NCBI GenBank assembly: GCA_037043455.1
Contig: JAWPHD010000007.1
Span: 310,001-374,000 of the forward strand
From: Cyrtodaria siliqua
Lineage: Eukaryota; Mollusca; Bivalvia; Adapedonta; Hiatellidae
DNA: 64,000 nucleotides
Direction of reading: 5' to 3'
Shown here: positions 53,831-64,000 of the stretch, one piece after another
Layout of the letters: each line of letters begins with the position of its first letter
Position numbering within the stretch: position 1 is the stretch's first letter
Translations under genes and position numbers: made by a program
The notes under the pieces: generated by a model
Told to the model about the DNA's origin: nothing
Seen by the model: the letters and a program-made list of their open reading frames with translations, nothing else
Databases searched by the model: none

Positions 53831-55238
53831 CCTATAACATATCAGTTCTGTTCGCATTTTACCTCCGCGAACAGACGAAATAACGTAACATGGTGCAGTG
53901 CTGATGACAGGTCATCGTGACATAACTTGACACGCGACATATATTCAAGTTGGTGCAAATTGGATTTGGGATTACTGTCTGCTGCTAGAGGTCCATTATC
54001 AAGGTATTTGTTTTGTCATTAAAATGTGTTTGTTAATAAACAGTACACACCACTTTTAGATCGTACATTTAGACATTGGCCAAATATAGTGCTTAAAAGT
54101 GGTATATGCTGTAATAGAAAGTTCATAATCACTTGTTTTTCCTGTACTCCGATCTTTCCAGTAACTCGATGTACTGTTAACTGTAGAATGTGTCGTGGAA
54201 TCAAACAATTACTAGTAGAAATGCTATCAATGTCCCCCGCAACCCACGCCCCCCACCCCCCTCACACACCAAACCATGTGTGTGTGGGAGTGGGGGTGCA
54301 GATGGAGCTGGAATACCGAAAACAAGGAAGGGTAAGGAAACTAGAAACCCTCTCCACCCCCACCCCTCAGATGCATGAATGTAAATTGTTAGCGTTGTCT
54401 CTTTATCGTTACGTTATCCCATTTTCTCGCACATTCGTAAATACATAACCCGATACAACTACCATTGAAACAATGTAAACTGCCATTGGCATATGATTGA
54501 AATCTCGGTCAGATTCATAATTATGTACAGCAGAGTTTTGAGACAATGAAGTGATTTTGAAATTACATTTATTTACTTTTACTAGATACTTTCTGTTGCG
54601 AAAACAAAGCGCCAAATTTCGAGAAAGTATACTTCACTTAAAAGCTTTTAAGGAGGTGGAACTACCACACTTGCATCCAGTATGTCTTAAAAGAAATGAC
54701 TATTCCATGGGCTGGAAATATGCTGTGAAAGTGGAACAGTATTTTTATTGGATCTCCAATTCAGGCTACATTATATTTAACATGTATAATGAATGATGAG
54801 AGATGTTTTCATTACATTAACCGTGTAATTGAGCAGAAGTAGTATTCATGCTTTGTTCAGTTTAGTTCTTCTTTTTTTCTTTTCTTTTTCAAATATGTTA
54901 CATTATGTATAACAAAGGATAAACTATGTCTGTTTGATCATTGACATTGGATTGCTGTTGCTTTTCAGAGAGGCCTCAAATGCGAATCGTGCTCTTGAGC
55001 AGCTCTAAGTGAATTGATACCAACGACTTCAGAATGTCAAGCCGTATTAAATGCCATTGGATCATATGGAGGTGGGAGCCTTTTTTGCACTTGTGTAGTT
55101 CTTTAAATGGAGCTTGCATTACCAAACGTGTTATGCTTGCACGGTGCTGTTCAAAGTTAGAGTAAAAAATGTTTTCAGTTATAATGCAGCGTGATTGTCA
55201 TATGAGCTCGTGTAAACTACATGTACTGGATACATGTG
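53831..55238. other. No gene recognised
   Basis: A C-rich/G-rich stretch (54,239-54,365) and several short open frames (54,026-54,448 and 54,551-54,796 among them) show no recognisable domain. Confidence 0.45.
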
Positions 55239-55242
55239 TTAA

Positions 55243-55559
55243 AGGGACACCAGAAAGTCTTTATTGGTTTAAAACTTCTGGAGTTCGGTCAGTTGTTCTG
55301 CATAATTTGCATTTGTGCAATATTAATATTATTTATTAGAATAGTTCAGAAGAAATTGTTCTAAACATTAATTACTGTTGATAATAGTGCACCTATAATA
55401 TAGTTAAGTATTTGATAGAATAACAAAGACAAAATGAAAACTGACACTTTTATTTAATTTTTAATGCAAGCAGGTTTAAATTTAAAATGTTACCAGGTTA
55501 ACAAATGGAGATGCTAATGTTAATGCTTGATACATACTTCAAGATTGCCGTGTGTCCCT
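55243..55559. mobile_element. 317-bp MITE, TTAA target site, AGGGACAC ends
   Basis: TTAA at 55,239-55,242 and 55,560-55,563. Ends AGGGACACCAGAAAGTC and, inverted, AGGGACACACGGCAATC. Same family as 9369-9516, 15,212-15,367 and the half-ends at 29,612 and 57,883. No ORF. Confidence 0.85.
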
Positions 55560-55563
55560 TTAA

Positions 55564-56164
55564 CATCAACAAATTACAATATGATTATGTTCTATGTGAT
55601 GGGTCCCCAATTTATTAAAGAGACACAGAGCAAATGTCCAAGCTTGTGTCTGTTTTACACATTTTCACATCAGAACAGACCAAACATCTAGAAAAGTGTC
55701 TTCTCAACTGCCCTATGTAATCGTGTTTTATTTCTAAAACTAGCGGCATCACCAGGTTTTGAGAGAGAAAATAAATAATTGTATATTAATGTTTTCTCCC
55801 CCATGAAAAATGACCTTACTAAGTCATTAAAGTAAACTATCCTATGAACAAAACGTGTACAATTTAACTATTTTAGATTTTTTGGCAAGACTTTTTTTTA
55901 TTCCCCTTCAAGTAAAGATTGGCTTTTAGAGCATTGCACCCTCTGTCAGATTTAACTTTCCTTATAATAGATTTTTGCTGTACTGTTGGGTGAAAAATAC
56001 ATTACCATTGTTCTGAAATCATGTCAGATCAATCATATACTCGTATGATACACAATATAATACGTATTGACCCTATATTTGATGTTCCATTTACTCAGTT
56101 TTGGTCATGGGACGTTTATAGCATATCGGCTTTGAATCCAGTAAACACGGATTCAAGTCTTACT
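55564..56164. other. No gene recognised
   Basis: Nothing identified. Confidence 0.5.
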
Positions 56165-56390
56165 GGCGCCACTGAGTTACTTCGATGTGTCCTGCTAGCC
56201 TCGGGAACGTAAACCGGGTTGTCCTATGTATCGGAGTCTGTCCTCCAAGCACGTTAAAGAACCATAGGTATCTAATCGGTAGTACGCGTAGGGCAGGGTA
56301 CCTGGATGCATATGTATATTTCCTTCTCTCTTTGGGGCGGCTCAAAATAACCTAAACAACGGGTTCATGAGGCGTTAAACAATAATTAAA
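56165..56390 (+). mobile_element. SINE-B, 5'-shortened
   Basis: GGCGCCACTGAGTTACTTC, GGGAACGTAAACCGGG, GTTAAAGAACCATAGG and TCTTTGGGGCGGCTC follow the family order. The tRNA head is lost. Confidence 0.7.
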
Positions 56391-56639
56391 TTTAAAACTG
56401 TCCATTTCCCCTAAACATGCCTTAGCTCCCCCTCGCAACACCTGATTCCAATTGAATACTCTGCTGGACTTATATTTCCTTTTTTTTTCGTTCATGCTGC
56501 ACGTCATGTGGAAGAAGACTCCATGTACACCACTGGCCAGAGTCAATGCTGAAGTTTATGTTCGCTCAATTATTTGCTTAATAAAGTTTACATATGGACT
56601 AAAATATTGTCTTTATAATTATGTCTTCCACCACAAAGT

Positions 56640-56905
56640 GGTAGGTGAGACAGATCATATTTGGCCTTTCCGTGCGTCCGTCACAAATCTTGTCTGCGCT
56701 ATTTGTTGGATTTTGACGAAACTTTGTACGAAGTATCAGTATGCGCATATCAAATATTGAAGGTCAAGGGCGCCGTGACCCAATAATGATTATGAACAAC
56801 CTTGTCTGCACTGACCATTTATCAGAAGCAAATCTCATAAAAATTCATGGTTTGAGTGCATTTGGTGAGAGAATGATGCCTTTTGATTTTAGGTCAAAGG
56901 TCAAG
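56640..56905 (+). repeat. Dispersed GGTCAAGG-type repeat
   Basis: GAAGGTCAAGGGCGCCGTGA and TAGGTCAAAGGTCAAG words, in a style common in mollusc interspersed repeats. Non-coding. Confidence 0.5.
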
Positions 56906-57474
56906 TTCCCTGCTGACATCCACTATCCAAGGATAAGCATATGTTACAACACACATGTTATAATATTAATGATATAATATATAATATTTTCTTGCACAAT
57001 GTTGAATCCAGTAAAACAAGTGGTTTTGTTCACCGATACTGTCGCCTGTGAACCAAACCACTTGTTGTTAAATTACAGGATTCAACAGTGTGTAAGACAT
57101 ATTCCGATCATCCTTTTTTTTTAAATCATAAATTAATATTAAAACAAACAAAACATGCTATTTGATGAAAACAGACGTATTCAAATTTTCAAAGTATCAA
57201 TATTCGCAGAATATAGTACATTTCAACTGCTGAAAACAAACATGTATTTTTTTTTTCAGAAAGAAATAATTCTATGAATATAGTATTTATCATCGTTATA
57301 TATTTTCAGGGAAATGTTTCATATGTCTGTTTTCAAATACTACAGATCGTAACGCACCGCAATGTAAATCCGTATTTACTTTCAATATAGAAGTGAATAT
57401 GACTGCTTTCTGGGACCATAAAATTAATATAAAAGAATAATATATATAAATATATATGTATAAAACTGTATATT

Positions 57475-57690
57475 CTCTATAAAGAAATATAAAAAGATCG
57501 GACAGGGAAAGAAGCATTCAAGGAGGACAGTCAACCACAATACACAGAAATGAAGGCAAAAGTAATAATAAAAGTAAACGACATCACAAACACAAAAGGG
57601 TTGACAATAGGGCTACCGCCTTGGAACGGTCAGTAGCAAAGTAGGCCACTGGGGGTTTAAACCGGTTCTAGGGTGCACCAAACCTCACGC
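57475..57690 (-). mobile_element. Naiad 3' tail fragment
   Basis: It starts with the inverse tail end AAAGATCGGACAGGGAAAG and runs to the GCACCAAACCTCAC block, with a short internal deletion near 57,550. Confidence 0.85.
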
Positions 57691-57882
57691 TATAAATATA
57701 ACAGACCCGCACGTTTTGGATTCACGCGTACAGTGTTTCACAACACCACACATCTGGCAAGTGCTCCATTGATACAATGTCATGTCCACATGTTTGTGTT
57801 TTGCAATCTTCGAGTCTACACAAAATCATGTTTGTTACTGACAGTAGCATGTCTGTTACTCGTCAGTCATTTATTTACTTGG

Positions 57883-59640
57883 TTAAAGGGACACACGCCA
57901 ATCTTGCTTTCTTTAAAACTCGAGTCGCCCCCTCAGTTTTAAACGAACAGTTAAAAGAATATACTACTTTCTGCCTTTTAAACTTATATTAGTTGATCGC
58001 TTTTGCTGATTTCGAAAATTAACTCTGCAACATATGTTGCCGCCATCATGATTTCATTTTCCGATATACAACATGTTTGTTAAGTGGGCACTCTGACATA
58101 AACCCAAAACATGAATAGATCAAAAATTTAGTGTAAAATACATGGACACATACATTTTAAATATATGTGTTTACATAACGCAAGTATTTAATTGTTTCTG
58201 TAGCAGGTCGTCTTTCTAAATGAATATGAATGTTGCCGTCTCTGGGTCGGACGTTCCACTTACTTAATTAGTACTTGTCTCCGTTTATTGAAATTCTACA
58301 TATATACAAAGGAGAGATGTATCTATACGATTTTGTTTCTATTCTCGCTTCTAGAATGACGAAATAAATCGATTTGAATGAAAGGCTTATTCTCAGCAGT
58401 ACACAACGTATTGTGTGTACGGGTTTGAGGGGGGAAGCCGACGGGGTTGGAGGGATACTACCGTAATGTTGCTCTCATACATACTGTGAACATACTACAT
58501 CAATACTATAACAACTACTGAACAATGCTGAAATCGATTTAGCTTTATAAATGAATTCATAATTCCACAATTGTATTCTGTGCGAACATCGATTTGGAAC
58601 GTCGATTCGGCGTACTTAAGCGATTACGGTGTATTTCGTTAATTTTCGGGGGGTAAAAGTAATTGCCTCCGATTTGTTTTATATTTTACATATTTACAGA
58701 GAAAAGATGTATTTACGCGTACATGCTTTTGTTTTTTCTCTCGCTTCTAAAATGATGAAATATATCGAATTTGATTAAAACTGCCCATTCGCAGCTATAT
58801 ACAACTTAATCAATACGGTATGGAGGGTGGTGGGGTGGGATGAGGGGCGTGGTTGTAGGGATACTACCGTAATGGTGTCCTTGAGAAAAACTGTGAACAT
58901 TCTACTCTAATAATTTATTAAATACAGAACAATGTTGAAATCAATATATCTCTTAAAAAGGATTTCATAATTTCATGGTTTTATATCCCGCGTGTACATT
59001 AACTTCGAAAGGCGGTTGTTCATATTTTAGCGAATACGGTGTACTTTGTTAATTTTGGGGGAAAAAAAGTACTTTTTTTCTGATTGACTTTAAATAATGG
59101 TTTTTAATAGTAGACATGTCAATGAATACTTTCATGAAAAAAATTAATTCTCGCAGTTAAAACTTCATTTTTTCGCTTTTTTTCGGATTCAGAAAATTAG
59201 CACTGCAACTTATATTTTCACCATCCTCATTTCCTTTCCCAAAGTACCGTTGTAATTTGGTTTGTTAAAATCTATTTTGAGTACTCAGGCATAAACCAAA
59301 AGCATGTATAGATCAGAAATTTAATCTGGAATGCAAGGATACATACATCTGAAATATTTATATTGAAATAATGGAATTATGTCATTTCTTGTGTACCCGG
59401 TCGCGTCCGTAAATGTATATGCAATATGCCGTCTTTGCGTCCGTGGGTCATGTTAGTTAATTTTGGGGGAAAAAAGTACTTGTCTCCGATTTCATTAAAA
59501 ATTTGCATTTGCATATGGACAGAGGAAAGATCCATCTACGCGTACATGCATTTGTTTTTATTCTCGCTTCTAAAATAACGAAATAAATCGATTTTGATAT
59601 AAAAGCGCATTGTTGACAATTTAAACCTTAAAACAACCTA
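57883..59640 (+). repeat. Threefold long direct repeat, MITE-type left end
   Basis: It starts with TTAAAGGGACACACGCC. The block with TACTTGTCTCCG, then TACGCGTACATGC, then TCTCGCTTCTA and ACGAAATAAATCGA occurs at about 58,270-58,380, 58,655-58,775 and 59,475-59,595. The preceding leader (CATAAACC, GTGGACACATACAT-like) occurs at least twice. No coding frame, and I find no right terminus. Confidence 0.55.
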
Positions 59641-59965
59641 AATTCCTCCCTTTGAAAAATACCTTTAACTAATAATGGGAATTACACGAAGTGTACACCA
59701 ATTATATTCGACCAATGTAGTTTGTGAATATTATTACTTTAACAACGATCTGTGATTGTGTTTTGACATAATCACAGTTTATAAATAAGCGGTGAATAAA
59801 TCTGACCAGTGACAATTTTCCAGATAATGTCTTTTTGTTATCGATTTTATCACGTGACCTTGTTTGATAAATATTCCTACGTCATAGGGCTGGCGTTCCT
59901 ACTGAGGTGTCACGCAAACATGTTAAAAAAAGTTCAATCTGGTAAATATTTGTTAAATGTGTTGA

Positions 59966-61655
59966 CCCAAACTCGCTTTCTACTTGGAAAAAGTCTATTC
60001 TTAACATTATAAATACACGTATTAACTTTAATAATCCTAACCCCTCTTTACTACCTCCGAGACCTAGGTTTTCCTTTCGTAATCTAAAATCGGGAATTCA
60101 GGAATTTCATAATAAATTTGTTTTAGTTCCTGCAGATAAAGCAGCTAATAATGTAATTATTGTTTGACGCCTACATTACGTCAATGTTTTATCTCTGGAA
60201 CTCGGCAGCACCAATTCGTATACTCCAGTTAATTCTACTGAGGATGATGTTGTTTCCGCACATATCACTCGGTGCACTACTTTCAAGGCTGGTGTAAGCG
60301 ATAAGCAAAATAAACTGCCTACCATGTACTGGATTCCTAAATTACATAAAAATCCGTATAAGGCTCGCTTTATTTCTAGTTCTAGTGCCTGCACTACAAC
60401 AAACATCTCCAAACTTTTAACTTCTTGTCTTACTGCCGTTAAAGATCACGTTAAACTATATTGTGATAAAACTTATGAAAACTCTGGGATTAATTTATTT
60501 TGGTCTATAAAAAATTCAGGAGACGTTCTTGATAAAATTTTCAATAAAGGTCAAGTTTCATCAATAAGTACTTATGACCTCTACACTATATACCACCTTA
60601 CCACTTCATCTTATTAAAGACAAGCTAATTTCTCTTATTCAAAAAACATTCGCTAGAGAAAATACTACATTTTTGGCATGTAATAATATTAAAGCTTTTT
60701 GTACTAACGGCAGTTTAGACAATTATACTATGTGGACTTGCTATGAAGTTTGTTAAGCACTCATCTTCCTATTAGATAATATTTTCGTCAGGTATGGTAC
60801 CACCGTTTATAGACAAATTGTTGGTATCCCTATGGGTACGAACTATGCACCACTTGTCGCAGATTTGTTTTTATTTTGCTATGAAAGGGATTTCATGTTG
60901 AGTCTTTCACCAGATACCCAGGCAGATGTTATTGAAGCTTTTAATGACACCTCTCGGTATCTGGATGACATACTGAACATTGACAACCCTTTCTTTCCAA
61001 CTATGGTTCACAATATTTATCCTAAAGAACTTCGGCTTAATAAAGAAAATATATCTGATAATAACGCTTCTTTTCTTGATTTAGATCTCTCGATTGAAAA
61101 TGGTAAAATAATTAGCAAAATCTATGACAAGAGAGATGATTTTAATTTTGACATTGTTAATTATCCCCGCTTGGATGGGGATGTTCCCCGAGCAACTTCT
61201 ATGGGGTGTATCTGTCTCAACTTATTCGTTTTTCTAGAGCTTGTACTCGAGTTTAGGACTTTAATATACGTAATCTTTGTATAACTAAAAAGTTACTCAA
61301 TCAGGGTTACCGTTACCATAAACTTCGTAAAACCTTTGCAAATTTTTATTATCGTAACCCTGATCTTCTTTCCAAATATAAATGTAATTTAAGGACTCTT
61401 CTGCGACAAGGACTATCACAACCTGACTTCTATGCTGATGTGATTTATAAACTTCGTAAGATTCTTGGTCATGATCACTTTCATACTATCTTTGTTAAAC
61501 TTGTTAAAAAGTTTATCAAAAGAGGTTATGACCCTATCATTTTGCAACGTACTGCATGCTTGGTGGTGGACCCTTTTACCGTTCGCCACTATGCTTTCCT
61601 CTTTAATTGTACTATGACCGGACAGGTTGTGGACCCTATGATGATGCCTACCTAA
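59966..61655 (+). pseudogene. Naiad RT of copy 2 with the same in-frame TGA
   Basis: The frame from about 59,966 to 60,615 is open except for TGA at 60,165, in the same I-I-V-x-R-L-H-Y context as at 43,493. G-I-P-M-G-T-N is intact (60,820-60,840) and the catalytic box is Y-L-D-D (60,958-60,969). Damage: a shift near 60,580, TAA in place of a sense codon in the C-x-E-V-C region (60,754), and shifts near 61,200 and 61,255. It supplies the reference for the 14-bp deletion in copy 1. Confidence 0.85.
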
Positions 61656-61681
61656 AGCCCATTGGGACGGTGGCGTTTGAT
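61638..61681 (+). promoter_or_regulatory. SECIS-like element, copy 2
   Basis: Identical to 44,955-44,998 except C to T in helix II, which turns a C-G pair into a T-G wobble and keeps the fold. Helix I is one or two pairs longer (TGGAC with GTCCA). Confidence 0.65.
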
Positions 61682-62151
61682 GTTTGTCCATGTTCTTTCT
61701 TGTCGTGCCCGTAATGGTGTATTCTCTTACATCTCTGGCTTCTGCCAAGTCAATGAGTACCTTCATTGGCTTTCTAGGCTATTGTTTTTTTGTATTATAT
61801 TTACACGAGCATATTTGTGTTTTACTTATATTGCCTATTGATGCTGCTTGTTGGTTAGAGTTTAGATAATGGCGGCGATTTCTTTATTTACACTGTCCTG
61901 TTTTAATGGGATGACAGTAGGTTAAATGTGAGGTTTGGTGCACCCTAGAACCGGTTTAAACCCCCAGTGGCCTACTTTGCCACTGACCTTCCAAGGTGGT
62001 AGCCCTATTGTCAACCTTTTTGTGTTTGTGATGTCGTTTGCATTTTTTATAACTTTTGCCTTTTCGTTTGTCTGTTTGCGTGTTTGTTTTTGTGTTTTGT
62101 GGTTGACTGTCGTCCTTGAATGCTGCTTTCCCTGTGCGATATTTTTAGGCT

Positions 62152-62285
62152 TTTTTAAATTACAGAAATTGAATCAATGAAAGATTTAAGCATAAATACA
62201 TGTTGTAAAATCTGTTTATCTCTATGCCACGAACATAAACATTACAATGGGATTCTATGGATAATTGACTTTGGTGTGAGACGTG
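62152..62285 (+). repeat. Repeat G, right half beyond Naiad copy 2
   Basis: Continues the 52,330-52,440 sequence (TTGTAAAATCTGTTTATCTC, GCCACGAACA). Confidence 0.8.
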
Positions 62286-62739
62286 TATATGAATATCCGA
62301 AGCAGAAAAGGGCCTCAAATCAAACGAAATGCCTATATTAAAAGATTGTTTGGAGTTGTTTGTTTGTTTGTTATTTTGCAGTATAGTGCTTCTTTGGGTA
62401 TACTAAAGCTTAGATAACAGTATCGCCATAAATCTGGCGACAACACATCAGATGGCTTCCGATGATACTCCTGCCATTGAGCAGACGATACAAAATGCTT
62501 TCTAATAACGTTTTGGTAAATATAATTTGACTTTAATCCAAGATATATTAATAGTAACATTCTTTTGTAATGTACTTTCATATAAAAACATATTAGAGGC
62601 ATGTAGGGGAAACAGTTACCCTGGACAAACTTATTCCTCTTTTTTCCTTCAGATTTGACAGTTGAAATTGATACATTACTGATTATTGATAAAAGTCAGA
62701 CTTTTTTGTATGTAAAAATAATAAAAAATAATAGTATAG
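62286..62739. other. No gene recognised
   Basis: Nothing identified. Confidence 0.5.
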
Positions 62740-62925
62740 TTGAATTTTTAGTGTATTTGACCTTTTGACCCCTGGGGCGGAGTTAAAAATAATGTTGCTC
62801 TTGCAAGTTGTCATGATGTGGCGAAGTCATACACTAAATTTGATTGAATTACGACTAGTGGCTTAGGAGGAGTTACGCAACGGACGGACGGACGGACTGA
62901 CGTACGGAAGGACGGACAGGAATAC
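62740..62925 (+). repeat. Dispersed repeat family E with (GGAC)n end
   Basis: Matches 51,640-51,790 and extends into GACTAGTGGCTTAGGAGGAG and a GGACGGACGGAC tract. Confidence 0.7.
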
Positions 62926-62954
62926 ATCGAGAAATGTATATCGAGGAATGCTGT

Positions 62955-63390
62955 TATGGTATCCGACTGTTGGCGTTATTCAACATGAGCTCTGGTGGAT
63001 AAATATTAGTGACCATATGAGTAAAGGACGGATTATCAATAAGTATAAAAGTCGAGCAGGAAATGCAGCCTTCACAGAACACAGTCAACCCAAAAACACG
63101 CAAAACGACACACATGAATGTTAATGTTAATAAGGAACAAAGGCATATGACGTCACAAACACAAACTTGGATTGACAATAGGGCTACCACCTTGGAAAAA
63201 AGGCGGCTGAGGGTTTAAACCAGGCTCTAGGATTCACCAAACCTCACACTTACCCTACTGTCTTCCCAATAAAACGGGACAGTGTAAATAAAGAAATCCC
63301 CGCCATAGAAATCCTCGCCATAAACTATTTTCTAACCAACAAGGAAGCAATAATAGGCAATATAAGTAAAACACAAAGATGCTCGTGTAT
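62955..63390 (-). mobile_element. Naiad fragments: RT piece and 3' tail
   Basis: Minus strand: an I-D-N-P-S-F-T and N-I-Y-P-P-E-L RT piece (62,955-63,040) is joined directly to the tail (63,050-63,390). The intervening RT is deleted. Confidence 0.8.
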
Positions 63391-63514
63391 ATATAAAACT
63401 ACTTGAAAATGTTTCATTGATACTTTGAAACCTTGATTAATATTGTCAATGCCCATTTCAATTTACAGCGCATGTTCACATTTAACATCGATGAAATTAA
63501 AATATTATAATGTT

Positions 63515-63885
63515 AATGTGGTTGACTGTCCTCCTTGAATGCTACTTTCCCTGTCCGATTTTTTATATTTCTTTTTCTGTTATTTTTTCATAGTTTACAC
63601 AATGTTTTCAGTTTAAACATGAAAGTGCATTGTATTGCTGTAAAAGATATTGTACGTTGAGTCTTTCTCCAGATACTCAGGCAGATGTCATCAAAGCCTT
63701 TGATGTCACCTCTCGGTATCCGTATAATATATTAAACATTGACGATCCCTTCTTTTCTACAATTGTAAATAATATATAGTTATTACCACAAACAGCTGAA
63801 AAAAGCTTATTAGTCTGATACTGTCGCTTTTTTTTCTCGATTAATAACACAATGTATGACAAGACATATGATCTTAATTTCGATA
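63515..63885 (+). mobile_element. Naiad fragments, plus strand
   Basis: A tail end (GGTTGACTGTCCTCCTTGAA, 63,515-63,570) is followed by an RT piece from 63,636 (L-S-P-D-T-Q-A-D, D-V-T-S-R-Y, I-D-D-P-F-F). The YLDD box has decayed to Y-P-Y-N. Confidence 0.75.
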
Positions 63886-64000
63886 TCATTACAGTAGCTC
63901 TTAATTCATTTTACGCATATTCAATCACAGGTATTTTAAGAACCCGTTAATGAAACTGTACTGTAGTATATAATCTGAACACCTGGACAGAGTTTTGATA

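Larger units (their letters stand above)
59962..62151 (+). mobile_element. Naiad copy 2, 5'-truncated, inserted in repeat G
   Basis: The left junction (TTAAATGTGTT then ACCCAAACTCGC) and right junction (tail end, then AAATTACAG) bracket a copy that lacks everything before the RT region corresponding to 43,291. It retains the RT to TAA at 61,653-61,655, the SECIS and a full tail ending in GCGATATTTTTAGG. The empty site is visible at about 52,322. Confidence 0.9.

Noticed and set aside
1..64000. CRISPR array or bacterial operon
   Set aside because: Repeats are minisatellites or dispersed elements without uniform spacers, and no ribosome-binding sites or clustered long ORFs exist. The DNA is eukaryotic.

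Overview
This window is animal nuclear DNA, AT-rich and repeat-dense, and most likely comes from a bivalve mollusc. The reasons are several tRNA-derived SINE families, LINE and Penelope-like (PLE) remnants, SINE- and MITE-filled inverted repeats, no operons, and a PLE with in-frame TGA codons at cysteine positions, a trait reported for Naiad PLEs of clams and spiders. I see no complete host gene. Almost everything recognisable is mobile DNA at some stage of decay.

The main system is a domain-permuted PLE of the Naiad type. The best copy (composite insertion 38,485-45,475, plus strand) has a Cys-rich cluster and GIY-YIG endonuclease at the N-terminus, a CxC linker, and then a reverse transcriptase with a YMDD/YLDD box. 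Three in-frame TGA codons (41,896; 41,929; 43,493) sit where I expect cysteines. The third is repeated in a second copy (60,165). A form-II SECIS-like hairpin (44,948-45,006) overlaps the end of the ORF, and the UAA stop codon supplies its apical adenosines. It also occurs in copies at 61,638 and, on the minus strand, 40,539. All copies here are broken by indels, a SINE insertion, truncation and rearrangement. Older or truncated Naiad pieces lie at 1-905, 23.1-23.6, 26.8-27.4, 36.7-38.0, 48.3-50.3, 51.1-51.4, 57.5-57.7 and 63.0-63.9 kb.

Layout. 0-6.2 kb: scrambled Naiad pieces, a hammerhead-like motif from another PLE, and a 349-bp-spaced duplication. 6.6-8.9 kb: a possible non-coding transcription unit and a SINE. 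8.9-15.8 kb: a large inverted repeat (arms of about 3.0 and 3.6 kb) whose two arms reveal later insertions by comparison. 15.8-21.6 kb: hairpin-rich short elements, microsatellites and minisatellites. 22.2-23.1 kb: a decayed TE-type protein gene. 24-31 kb: SINEs, a 36-bp minisatellite in several blocks, and a LINE tail carrying a 35-G run. 32.15-33.37 kb: an almost perfect 1,216-bp palindrome flanked by TTAA. 34.6-36.5 kb: a frameshifted SGNH-hydrolase/zinc-knuckle protein on the minus strand, like a retrotransposon ORF1. 36.7-50.3 kb: the Naiad cluster and a LINE tail. 50-64 kb: dispersed repeats, minisatellites, MITEs, and a second Naiad copy inserted in a repeat whose empty version is at 52.3 kb.

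Family assignments come from recognising motifs by eye. No similarity search was run.
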